The notes under the pieces were generated by a model. It did not search any database and was not told where the DNA came from. It saw only the letters and a list, made by a program, of their open reading frames with translations. From Candidula unifasciata (taxonomy: Eukaryota > Mollusca > Gastropoda > Stylommatophora > Geomitridae), in NCBI GenBank assembly GCA_905116865.2, contig CAJHNH020008566.1:102501-166500 (forward strand): a stretch of 64,000 bases of DNA, written 5' to 3'. A program made the position numbers and the translations under genes. Below are positions 11,470-21,800 of the stretch, in pieces. Position 1 is the stretch's first letter. Each line of letters begins with the position of its first letter.

Positions 11470-12736
11470 AACAACCACACACCGACCTGTAGTTATAGTG
11501 AAGTATAACAACCACACACCGACCTGTAATTATAGTGAAGTATAACAACCACACACCGATCTGTGATTATAGTGAAGTATAACAACCACACACCAATCTG
11601 TGATTATAGTGAAGTATAATAACCACACACCGACCTGTGATTATAGTGAAGTATAACAACCACACACCGACCTGTAGTTATAGTGAAGTATAACAACCAC
11701 ACACCGACCTGTAGTTATAGTGAAGTATAATAACCACACACCGACCTGTATTTATAGTGAAGTATAACAACCACACACCGACCTGTGATTATAGTGAAGT
11801 ATATTAACCACACACCGACCTGTGATTATAGTGAATTATAATAACCACACACCGACCTGTGATTATAGTGAAGTATAACAACCACACACCGACCTGTAAT
11901 TATAGTGAAGTATAACAACCACACACCGACCTGTGATTATAGTGAAGTATAATAATCACACACCTACCTGTGATTATAGTGAATTATAACAACCACACAC
12001 CGACCTGTAATTATAGTGAAGTATAACAACCACACACCGATCTGTGATTATAGTGAAGTATAACAACCACACACCGATCTGTGATTATAGTGAAGTATAA
12101 CAACCACACACCGATCTGTGATTATAGTGAAGTATAATAACCACACACCGACCTGTGATTATAGTGAAGTATAACAACCACACACCGACCTGTAGTTATA
12201 GTGAAGTATAACAACCACACACCGACCTGTAGTTATAGTGAAGTATAACAACCACACACCGACCTGTATTTATAGTGAAGTATAACAACCACACACCGAC
12301 CTGTGATTATAGTGAAGTATAATAACCACACACCGACCTGTGATTATAGTGAATTATAATAACCACACACCGACCTGTGATTATAGTGAAGTATAACAAC
12401 CACACACCGACCTGTAATTATAGTGAATTATAACAATCACACACCGACCTGTGATTATAGTGAAGTATAATAATCACACACCGACCTGTGATTATAGTGA
12501 ATTATAACAACCACACACCGACCTGTAATTATAGTGAAGTATAACAACCACACACCGACCTGTAATTATAGTGAAGTATAACAACCACACACCGACCTGT
12601 GATTATAGTGAAGTATAATAATCACACACCGACCTGTGATTATAGTGAAGTATAACAACCACACACCGTCCTATAATTATACTTAAGTATAACAACCACA
12701 CACCGACCTGTAATTATAGCGAAGTATAACAACCAT
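11470..12736. repeat. 37-bp minisatellite (second type), about 34 copies, 518-bp higher-order period
   Basis: The unit contains aacaaccacacaccgacctg followed by tgattatagtgaagtat. It is unrelated in sequence to the 37-bp array at 7.5 kb. Rare variants recur exactly 518 bp (14 units) apart: gtatttatag at 11748 and 12266, gtgaattataat at 11831 and 12349, gaattataac at 11981 and 12499. Confidence 0.95.
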
Positions 12737-12779
12737 GAAATATAGCAAGACGACGGGGTATTGTAAATCAAACTGAACA

Positions 12780-12983
12780 GAATGTGAGGCCACCTCTAGC
12801 ATCACTGACCAAAGACTGTGAGGCCACCTCTAGCACCACTGACCAGATACTGTGAGGCCAGCTCTAGCACCACTGACCAGATACTGTGAGGCCACCTCTA
12901 GCACCACTGACCAGATACTGTGAGGCCACCTCTAGCACCACTGACCAGATACTGTGAGGCCAGCTCTAGCACCACTGACCATG
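12780..12983. repeat. 34-bp minisatellite, about 6 copies
   Basis: The unit contains ctgtgaggccacctctagc and accactgaccagat, with a cacct/cagct variant. Confidence 0.92.
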
Positions 12984-13386
12984 GACTTTGAGCCCATCCG
13001 GCAGGGTCACTACAGCCTCACTCATGAGCGTGTCTGCTGGACCAGGTGTTGCTTTGTGTCTCTCTACAGATGTGTTTTAGCAACAACCTTATAGATCAGA
13101 CTCATCGGACTGGCGGCCCGCGGCCCACAAGTAACCCTATGCAAGCACACCTATGGGGTCGCAAATTGGCCATCAAAGCCATCCCCAACTAAACATATTC
13201 TACCGGGTCGGTTAAACAAGGACATAGTAAATCAGTGACCCTAGAATCACATACAAGATGCTAAACCGATAGGAACAGCCCGGCTTTTCGGTTTGTTTCA
13301 TGAGTATTGTCTCTTCTAGACCGCTTTTCGGCCTCTGAACCATGTCTTGAAGCGGGAGGGGACAGATCTGAGCACATGAAAACAAT
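12984..13386. other. Unique spacer
   Basis: No gene, RNA gene or known repeat recognised. Confidence 0.35.
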
Positions 13387-13616
13387 TATGGCTTGCTGGT
13401 CAAATATGGCTTGCTGGTCAAATATGGCTTGCTGGTCAAATATGGCTTGCTGGTCAAATATGGTTTGCTGGTCAAATATGGCTTGCTTGTCTTATGTCAT
13501 CGAGCATTTCATGACACCACCTAACACAACACATAGTTCCGTTGGCGACACCACACAACACATAGTTCCGTTGACGACACCACACAACACAATCTATAGT
13601 TCCGTTGACGACACCA
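13387..13616. repeat. Two short tandem arrays
   Basis: An 18-bp unit (atggcttgctggtcaaat, about 6 copies, 13387-13492) is followed by about three copies of a unit of roughly 30 bp containing catagttccgttgacgacac (13512-13616). Confidence 0.88.
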
Positions 13617-13886
13617 CAAATTTTGCAATCATTCGTTTATAAACAGATATTGTGCCAGGATAATTGATCCTTGCAGAGCTATGGTTCGTTTATTGCACTC
13701 CATGTTGTAGATAAGCAGCATGGCATTTCAGCCCAGTAGATTGCCTAGCCCGAGTCGAATGCAGATCTGTCTGTGACAAAAATACAGAATCACCTGTCAA
13801 GTTCTCCTGGCCTGATCTCTTCCAAACGCACACGCCATTAGTTTCTTTCTTTTTATCTGAGAGCTAATCAATACTCACGAGACGAT
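13617..13886. other. Unique spacer
   Basis: Nothing recognised. Confidence 0.3.
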
Positions 13887-14557
13887 TTATCATACAGCAC
13901 AGCCGATATGTGTCTACATTTATCATATAGCACAGTCCATGTGTGTCTACATTTATCATACAGCACAGTCCATATGTGTCTACATTTATCATACAGCACA
14001 GTCGTTGTGTGTCTACATTTATCATACAGCATAGCCGATGTGTGTCTACATTTATCATACAGCACAGTCCATGTGTGTCTACATTTATCATACAGCACAG
14101 CCGATGTGTGTCTACATTTATCATACAGCACAGTCCATGTGTGTCTACATTTATCATACAGCACAGCCGATGTGTGTCTACATTTATCATACAGCACAGT
14201 CCATGTGTGTCTACATTTATCATACAGCACAGCCGATCTGTGTCTACATTTATCATACAGCACAGTCCATGTGTGTCTACATTTATCATACAGCACAGTC
14301 CATGTGTGTCTACATTTATCATACAGCACAGTCCATGTGTGTCTACATTTATCATACAGCACAGTCCATGTGTGTCTACATTTATCATACAGCACAGCCG
14401 ATGTGTGTCTACATTTATCATACAGCACAGTCGTTGTGTGTCTACATTTATCATACAGCACAGTCGATGTGTGTCTACGTTTATCATACAGCACAGTCGA
14501 TGTGTGTCTACATTTATCATACAGCACAGCCGATGTGTGTCTACATTTATCATACAG
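13887..14557. repeat. 33-bp minisatellite, block 1, about 20 copies
   Basis: The unit contains tctacatttatcatacagca followed by cagccgatgtgtg. Because 33 is divisible by three, several frames on both strands stay open throughout; these are not genes. The first unit (ttatcatacagcacagccga) and the last (atttatcatacaggtaat) match the ends of the second block at 18119-18857. Confidence 0.96.
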
Positions 14558-15007
14558 GTAATCTGGTAATCTGGTAATCCTAGTTTCAACTTCATAGCAA
14601 ACGGGTCACCCCATAGTTGCTTCGCTCCTGTGCCAACGAAAAACGCACGTAGCTCACAGTGTCACGCCATGCACAACTCAGAAGATGGTCGACGAAACTA
14701 TATGCTTCCAGTCTACAAATGGAGCAAAAATGCAACGGCCACCGTCTGGCAGAAAAAAAAGGTGGCCGTGCCTAGCGTTCATTTTGACCTTAAGCATTAT
14801 ATAAGGGGTAAAAAACGGTCACCCCAGCAGTACCCTCATTATTAGCTTGGGAAGAGACTTAGGACATTACATCCACCAGTAGCCGTCGCCCCTACAACTA
14901 CCTGCCTGCCTTCGTTAACGACTGTTCACCCAACAGCCATGCAGTTCTAAGGCACGAAGGAGACACCTTGAACTTAGGTTTCGGACTGCCGACTCCCTAC
15001 AAGATGT
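14558..15007. other. Spacer between array and LINE 3' end
   Basis: No gene. Positions 14817-15000 weakly resemble 38284-38482 (cggtcaccc near the start, accttgaactt and a ctgccg-like end), perhaps a diverged dispersed repeat. Confidence 0.3.
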
Positions 15008-15782
15008 TTATTTATGTTTTGTTATCACAATTAATGTCACTGCACATTGGGCATACCCATGCGTGCTCAGTTCTCCGAAGCAGCAGCCACTCCAAAGTAC
15101 TTCTACTAATTGTCCCCATGAGAAGCTGGTTATATCGTCTCCTTTCTCGACCCCGAAGACGGCAAAGACGTGCATCACCATGCTTAACTCCCATGTCACG
15201 CAATCATGTTAGTGTCAGGGATTCCTCATTCTCCACTAGCCCAGTTCGTACAGCGTTGACGATATCTGCTCTGTCCATGCTTTTTTCCGCAATCATTAGT
15301 GCAGTGCTTGCCAGTTGGTCCGCTCGCTCATTTTCCTTTACGCCCGCATGACCCGGTGTGTAGATCCAGGTTACGGAGGTTAAGTGCGATTTCCGAATGC
15401 TTTCTAACCATTCAGAGCGCATGCTGCCTGTTGCTATCTTCTGAAACATATTCATTGAGTCTGAGACAATTACTACCTGTGTGGTGGTTTGCTCGGATAC
15501 CCATGCTAAAGCTCTAGAAGCAGCGGCTATTTCCATTGTCATGCTTGACGTGGTTGTCTGGTAAGCGCCGCTGTCCTCATGTATTGTTTTCCCCTTTCTT
15601 TGCGCTGTGTATGCCCATGCTGACCTTGATACGTGCTTCACGCATCCATCTGTGTAGATGATGGTATCTTCTGAGTCTGAATGCTGATCTATCAGTTCCC
15701 TTACTTCTGTGTCTACGGCCGCGGGAATTTGATCCCTGCAGTACCTTCCGAGTGTGATGACAACCTTAGAGATGCCATGCAT
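15008..15782 (-). pseudogene. LINE copy 1: RNase H domain and C-terminus
   Basis: The frame 15204-15782 shows an RNase H with the expected acidic residues: IIYTDGCV, TMEIAAASRAL, VIVSDSMNM and the last motif GHAGVKENERADQLA. After a frame change, the C-terminal part (15008-15203) ends with WVCPMCSD, matching WECAECCD in copy 2. The RNase H itself appears uninterrupted, so it is the best preserved part of this copy. Confidence 0.85.
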
Positions 15783-15803
15783 GTCTACTGGTGTATTCGT
15801 CCA

Positions 15804-17294
15804 TTATTTTCCGTGACTGATCACGTTTAGGTCACATACCTGCTGGATTAAATCCTCAGCCTTTGCCATCCAAGAGCGGCCTCTTTTGAGACGCGTTCCT
15901 TTTGTGTCGTGAATAGCTTTGTGTAATGGGTGGTTAACGTCTGCCGATACCCTCATGTGAGCCTTGACCTGTGCCACTTTGTATCTGCTAGTCATTGTCG
16001 GCAAACCCAGGACATAACGCATGGCGTTGCAGGAGGTGTCTTTTGTGCAGCCGAGTATGAGTCTCATGGCCTCATTTTGTACTCGGTCTAGTCTTTCTAG
16101 CTGAGTTTTGCTGACAGTGAGGAGGCCAAGACCATAGTCAATGACACTAAGCACAAGCCCTTGATAGAGAAGGAAAAGTACACGTTGTTCAAAATCAGCT
16201 GCTGCTAGCACCTTGAGTGCTGTCAAACCTTTCCTGGCTCTAATTATGACCTTGTCTACGTGGCATTTGTATGACAGGCATCTATCAAATGTCATGCCCA
16301 GGTATTTCATGGTGTCCGTTCTCTCGATGTCCGCACCACAGATGCTTACCACTGGTGTTGGTGTACTTACGATGTGGGTATTCAGAGAGAACCATGTTAA
16401 GGAGGCTTTGGACGGGTTCACCTGAGCTCTTGATTCCTGGCGCCACTCAATAAGTCTGTCTAGTTTGTGTTGTAGTGTGGTTGTAATTTCCTGCCTGTTT
16501 TTACCTCGACGGTAAACAAGGATATCATCTGCATACGACATTGTTCTGCCTAGGCCTACGCGTTGTGCACTCGTGACTCCTGCTGTGTACACATTGAAGA
16601 GCACAGGCGACAATGGTGATCCCTAGGGCAGACCCATTAGGACGCGTTGAGGTTCGGATGCCCATTCACCACATCGAAGCGACACTGTTCTTTCAAATAG
16701 AGCTGCTACGCTCCAGTTGACGAATTTTGTTTCTATCTGCATATCCAACAGCAGTCTGATGAGCATGTTGCATGGGACGCTGTTGTACGCAAAAGTCAAT
16801 AGCGGCTGCAGCCGTTTCTATTCCCTCCTGGAAACCCTCATATGTGTCGTAGGCAAATACTGCAGCATTGCACCATGTATCTCTTCCTGGTCAGTAACCA
16901 CCTAGTGTAGCGGGGAATAGGCCACCCGACTCCAATGTTTGGGTCAACGTTCTAGCCACGATTTTTTCCATGAGTTTTCCTGCAGTGTTTTGCAGTGTGA
17001 TGATTCTGTAGCCATTTATTCTCGTGTGGTCTTTTCCTGGCTTAGGAACCGGTCTGAGGTAGCTGTGGAGCCAGTCATCAGGGATTTGGCCAATTTTCAT
17101 GGTGTTGTTAATAGTGTGCATAGTTCATCCATATCTGTCGACTCGAGGCTTTTGGAGTCGCTGTATCTAATGCCATCAAGCCCTGGAGCTGTGTCTGGAC
17201 AGGTCTTCAGTGTTGCTCTGATGCATTCCGTTGAGATGTATACTGTATCATCGACTTCCTCTATTTCAGCCATATCATGTAAACTCTGTTTCAT
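15804..17294 (-). pseudogene. LINE copy 1: reverse transcriptase
   Basis: Landmarks on the minus strand, in order: DTAPGLDGIRY, WLHSYLRPVPKPGKD, YRIITLQNTAGKLMEKI, then GLP-stop-GSPLSPVLFNVYTAG and the catalytic SYADDILVY, then KYLGMTFDR and a thumb region with VIDYGLGLL. The glutamine of GLPQG is a TAG stop near 16621, there is a frame change near 17097-17121, and another stop near 16890. The enzyme would have copied the element's own RNA at a nicked target. Confidence 0.88.
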
Positions 17295-17744
17295 CTGCTC
17301 CCTCTCTTCCCTATCTTTATTTTCCGTCTGCAGGAGAAATCTGTGCAGGATTGTCTTTATCCGCTTGTAACACCACCCTATTGTCCATCTTTCGTTCGGG
17401 CATAACAGAGGGTTGTTTGCCTCTGTTAATCTTTTGGTGGAGCCGCCAGAATTTTCTGAGAGATTTTTCGTAACCTATTTCTTGGCAAAAATGTTCCCAC
17501 ATTGTGTGCTTAGACTCCTTAGCGAGTTGTTTAAAATGTTCAGTGAGTCTGTCTTTTTTGTGTTTAATGTCTTGTTTCGGCGCCTCAGTAAAATTCGAAG
17601 ACTTTCTGCCTTTCTCCCAGTTTTTGGTGGCACCTCGTTTCTCTGTCCAGGCTTCTGCGACTTTAGGTGTCCACCACGGGGGCTGTTGAAAGATACCTTT
17701 CTTCTTTCCCTGTGTTCTGCGTGACCTGTCCCGCAGATGCCCAA
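17295..17744 (-). pseudogene. LINE copy 1: linker between endonuclease and reverse transcriptase
   Basis: Lysine/arginine-rich coding-like sequence in two overlapping frames (17475-17744 and 17317-17502), so at least one frameshift is present. It includes GRKAESLRILLRRRN and FWRLHQKINRGKQPS; copy 2 has the corresponding FWKLQRQIQRKDRP. No catalytic motif is expected here. Confidence 0.65.
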
Positions 17745-17749
17745 TTACA

Positions 17750-18045
17750 TTAGGCTGATGTGCAAGTAGTTGCTGGTCTCTGATACCTTGTGCAGATTGT
17801 TTGTTTGACTAGAATCCAACATGGACGGTGGTCGCTTCCACGATGTCCCAGTACGCCCCACTGGCAGAGTGCACTCATACTGGGAGAGACCAGCGTGAGA
17901 TCAAGGGCACTGTCAGTATCACCTTCTCTGTCGGGGATTCTGGTGGGTCTGCCATCATTCAAGCAGATTAAATCCGTGTCTGTTAGTGCTTCCTCCAGTG
18001 CCTCGCCCTGTTTATTGACCGTCGGATTCCCCCATGGTGATTATT
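17750..18045 (-). pseudogene. LINE copy 1: endonuclease remnant
   Basis: The minus-strand frame reads WGNPTVNKQGEALEEAL and then LICLNDGRPTRIPD, followed by LDLTLVSPS and a GSDHRPCWIL motif. These are the C-terminal half of an APE-like endonuclease; the SDH histidine is the catalytic one in this family. The N-terminal half, with the LQE and GDFN motifs, is missing. The same landmarks occur in copy 2 at 37267-37797. Confidence 0.8.
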
Positions 18046-18047
18046 TT

Positions 18048-18118
18048 GAGTGATGCCTTGTCCCAGTTTGTAAACATTTCTTAATTATGTTGAGCGAACC
18101 CTTGTCCCAGTGTGCAAA
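18048..18118. repeat. Isolated piece of the 44-bp repeat
   Basis: About 1.5 units of the repeat that forms 24716-27440: gagtgatgccttgtcccag, then taattatgttgagcg, ending in cccagtgtgcaaacatta. It runs straight into the second 33-bp block. Confidence 0.85.
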
Positions 18119-18857
18119 CATTATCATACAGCACAGCCGATATGTGTCTACATTTATCATACATCACAGCCGATGTGTGTCTACATTTATCATACAGCAC
18201 AGCCGATGTATGTCTACATTTATCATACAGCACAGCCGATATGTGTCTACATTTATCATACAGCACAGCCGATGTGTGTCTACATTTATCATACAGCACA
18301 GTCCATGTGTGTCTACATTTATCATACAGCACAGCCGATATGTGTCTACATTTATCATACAGCACAGCCGATATGTGTCTACATTTATCATACAGTACAG
18401 CCGATGTGTGTCTACATTTATCATACAGCACAGTCCATGTGTGTCTACATTTATCATACAGCACAGCCGATATGTGTCTACATTTATCATACAGCACAGC
18501 CGATGTGTGTCTACATTTATCATACATCACAGCCGATGTGTGTCTACATTTATCATACAGCACAGCCGATGTGTGTCTACATTTATCATACATCACAGTC
18601 GATGTGTGTCTACATTTATCATACAGCACAGCCGATGTGTGTCTACATTTATCATACATCACAGCCGATGTGTGTCTACATTTATCATACAGCACAGCCG
18701 ATGTGTGTCTACATTTATCATACAGCACAGTCCATGTGTGTCTACATTTATCATACAGCACAGCCGATGTGTGTCTACATTTATCATACAGCACAGTCCA
18801 TGTGTGTCTACATTTATCATACAGCACAGCCGATGTGTGTCTACATTTATCATACAG
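18119..18857. repeat. 33-bp minisatellite, block 2, about 22 copies
   Basis: Same unit and orientation as 13887-14557. Variants are catacagca/catacatca and gccgat/gtccat. It begins and ends at the same points of the unit as block 1 and is followed by gtgat, versus gtaat in block 1. Confidence 0.96.
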
Positions 18858-18889
18858 GTGATATTTAGTTGCGTTGCCAGTTATGGCAC

Positions 18890-21800
18890 TGTCAGATGCG
18901 GAACCCCAGCCGCTAGTACAACAGTTGAAGGACACCACCATCTCTCCGCCCGCGGAACCCCAGCCTCTAGTACAACAGTTGTAGCACACCAACATCTCTC
19001 TCCCCGCAAAACCCTAGCCGCTAGTACAACAGTTTTAGGACACCATCATCTCTCTCCCCCGCGGAACCCTAGCCTCTAGTACAACAGTTGTAGCACACCA
19101 ACATCTCTATCCCCGCAGAACCCCAGCCGCTAGTACAACAGTTGTAAGACACCACCATCTCTCTCCCCCGCGGAACCCTAGCCTATAGTACAACAGTTGT
19201 AGGATACCACCATCTCTCCCCCCGCGGAACCCCAGCCGCTAGTACAACAGTTGTAGGATACCACCATCTCTCCCCCCGCGGAACCCCAGCCGCTAGTACA
19301 ACAGTTGTAGCACACCAACATCTCTCTCCCCGCAGAACTCCAGCCGCTAGTACAACAGTTGTAGGATACCACCATCTCTCCCCCCGCGGAATCCTAGCCT
19401 CTAGTACAACAATTGTAGGACACCACCATCTCTTCCCCCGCGGAACCATAGCCTCTAGTACAACAGTTTTGTACTCTCTCACCAACATCTACCCTCTACC
19501 ACCCTCTCCCCGCAGAACCCCAGCCGCTAGTACAACAGTTGTAGGATACCACCATCTCTCCCCCCGCGGAACCCTAGCCTCTAGTACAACAGTTGTAGGA
19601 TACCACCATCTCTCTCCCCGCGGAACCCTAGCCTCTAGTACAACAATTGTAGGACACCACCATCTCTTCCCCCGCGGAACCATAGCCTCTAGTAAAACAG
19701 TTGTAGCACACCAACATCTCTCTCCCCGCAGAACCCCAGCCGCTAGTACAACAATTGTAGGATACCACCATCTCTCTCCCCGCGGAACCCCAGCCTCTAG
19801 TACAACAGTTGTAGGACACCATCATCTCTCTCCCCGCGGAACCCTAGCCTCTAGTACAACAGTTGTAGGATACTACCATCTCTCCCCCCGCGGAACCCTA
19901 GCCTCTAGTACAACAGTTGTAGGATACCACCATCTCTCCCCCCGCGGAACCCTACCCTATAGACAGTGTAGGATACACCCACAGAAACCTGAGTACACCA
20001 TCTCTCGGAATACCACCATCTCTCCCCCCCCCCGCGGAACCCTAGCCTCTAGTACAACAGTTGTAGGATACCACCATCTCTCCCCCCGCGGAACCCTAGC
20101 CTCTAGTACAACAGTTGTAGGATACCACCATCTCTTCCCCCCGCGGAACCCTAGCCTCTAGTACAACAGTTGTAGGACACCACCATCTCTCCCCCCGCGG
20201 AACCCTAGCCTCTAGTATAACAGTTGTAGGATACCACCATCTCTCCCCCCGCAGAACCCTAGCCTCTAGTACAATAGTTGTAGGATACCACCATCTCTCT
20301 CACACATCTCCTACCATCTACCCCCCCCCCCCCCCGCGGAAACCCTAGCCGCTAGTACAACAGTTGTAGGATACCCACCATCTCTCCCCCCCGGAACCCC
20401 CCTCCCCCCCGCGGACAGCACCCTAGCCTCTAGTACAACAGTTGTGTCTACAGGATACACCACCATCTCTCCCCCGCGGAACCCACAGCCGCTAGTACAA
20501 CATGTGTGTAGGATCTCTCCCCCCGCACCCACCATCAGTTGTAAGACACCACATTTCTCCCCCCGCGGAACCCTAGCCCTAGTACAACTAGACAACCACC
20601 AACTCTCCCACCGCAGGAAACCCTACTAGTAAACAGTAATACACCACCAGCTCTCCCCCCCGGATGCCTAGTCTACTATTATCAACAGCATTAACACACC
20701 ACTCTCTCCCCCCGCGGAACCCTAGCCGCTAGTACAACAGTTGTAGGATACCACCATCTCTCCCCCCGCGGAACCCTAGCCTCTAGTACAACAGTTGTAA
20801 GACACCACCATCTCTCCCCCCGCGGAACCCTAGCCGCTAGTACAACAGTTGTAGGATACCACCATCTCTCCCCCCGCGGAACCCTAGCCGCTAGTACAAC
20901 TGTTGTAAGACACCACCATCTCTCTTCCCGCGGAAGCCCAGCCTCTAGTACAACAGTTGTAACACACCACAATCTCTCCCCCCGCAGAACCCTAGCCGCT
21001 AGTACAACAGTTGTAAGACACCACCATCTCTTCCCCGCGGAACCCTAGCCGCTACCATCTCTCTCCCCGCGGTAGCCGTGTAGTACACAGTTGTAAGACA
21101 CCACCATCTCTCCCCCCGGGGGCGGACCCCCCCGCGGAAACCCTAGCCGCTAGTACAACATTTGTAGGACACCACCATCTTCACCCCCCCCTGCGGAACC
21201 CTAGCCTCTAGTACAACAGTTGTAAGACACCACCATCTCTCTCCCGCGCAGAACCACCTAGCCTCTAGTACAAACAGTTGTAAGAACACCACCATCTCTC
21301 CCCTCCCCGCAGAACCCTAGCCTCTAGTACAACAGTTGTAAGACACCACCATCTCTCCCCCCGCGGAACCCTAGCCGCTAGTACAACAGTTGTAGGACAC
21401 CACCATCTCTCTCCCTCGCGGAACCCCAGCCTCTAGTACAACAGTTGTAAGACACCACCATCTCTCCCCCCGCGGAACCCTAGCCTCTAGTACAACAGTT
21501 GTAAGCTCTCTCCCTGACACCACCATCTCTCTCCCCCCCGCGGAACCCTAGCCGCTAGTACAACAACAGTTGTAGGATACCACCATCTCTCTACCCCCCC
21601 CGCTGCGAACCCCTAGCCCCTAGTACAAACAGTTGAGACACCACCATCTCTCTCCCCCGCGGAACCCTAGCCTCTAGTACCAACAGTTGTAGGATACCAC
21701 CATCTCTCTCCCGCGGAACCCCAGCCTCCTAGTACAACATTTAGTAAGCACTTGTAGGACACCACCATCTCTCCCCCCGCGGAACCCTAGCCGCTAGTAC

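Larger units (their letters stand above)
15008..18047 (-). mobile_element. I/Nimbus-like LINE, copy 1, 5'-truncated and broken
   Basis: A minus-strand non-LTR retrotransposon. Domains in order on the minus strand are: the end of an APE-type endonuclease (from about 18045), a linker, reverse transcriptase with YADD, RNase H, and a cysteine-containing C-terminus. RNase H after the RT is typical of the I superfamily. The 5' end stops inside the endonuclease, just after where the GDFN motif should be, and joins directly to a piece of the 44-bp repeat. Several stops and frameshifts make it inactive. It lies between two blocks of the same 33-bp array. Confidence 0.88.

Noticed and set aside
14817..15000. 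Match between 14817-15000 and 38284-38482 as a repeat family next to both LINEs
   Set aside because: Only scattered landmarks agree by eye. Without an alignment I cannot separate it from chance, so it is mentioned only as a weak note.
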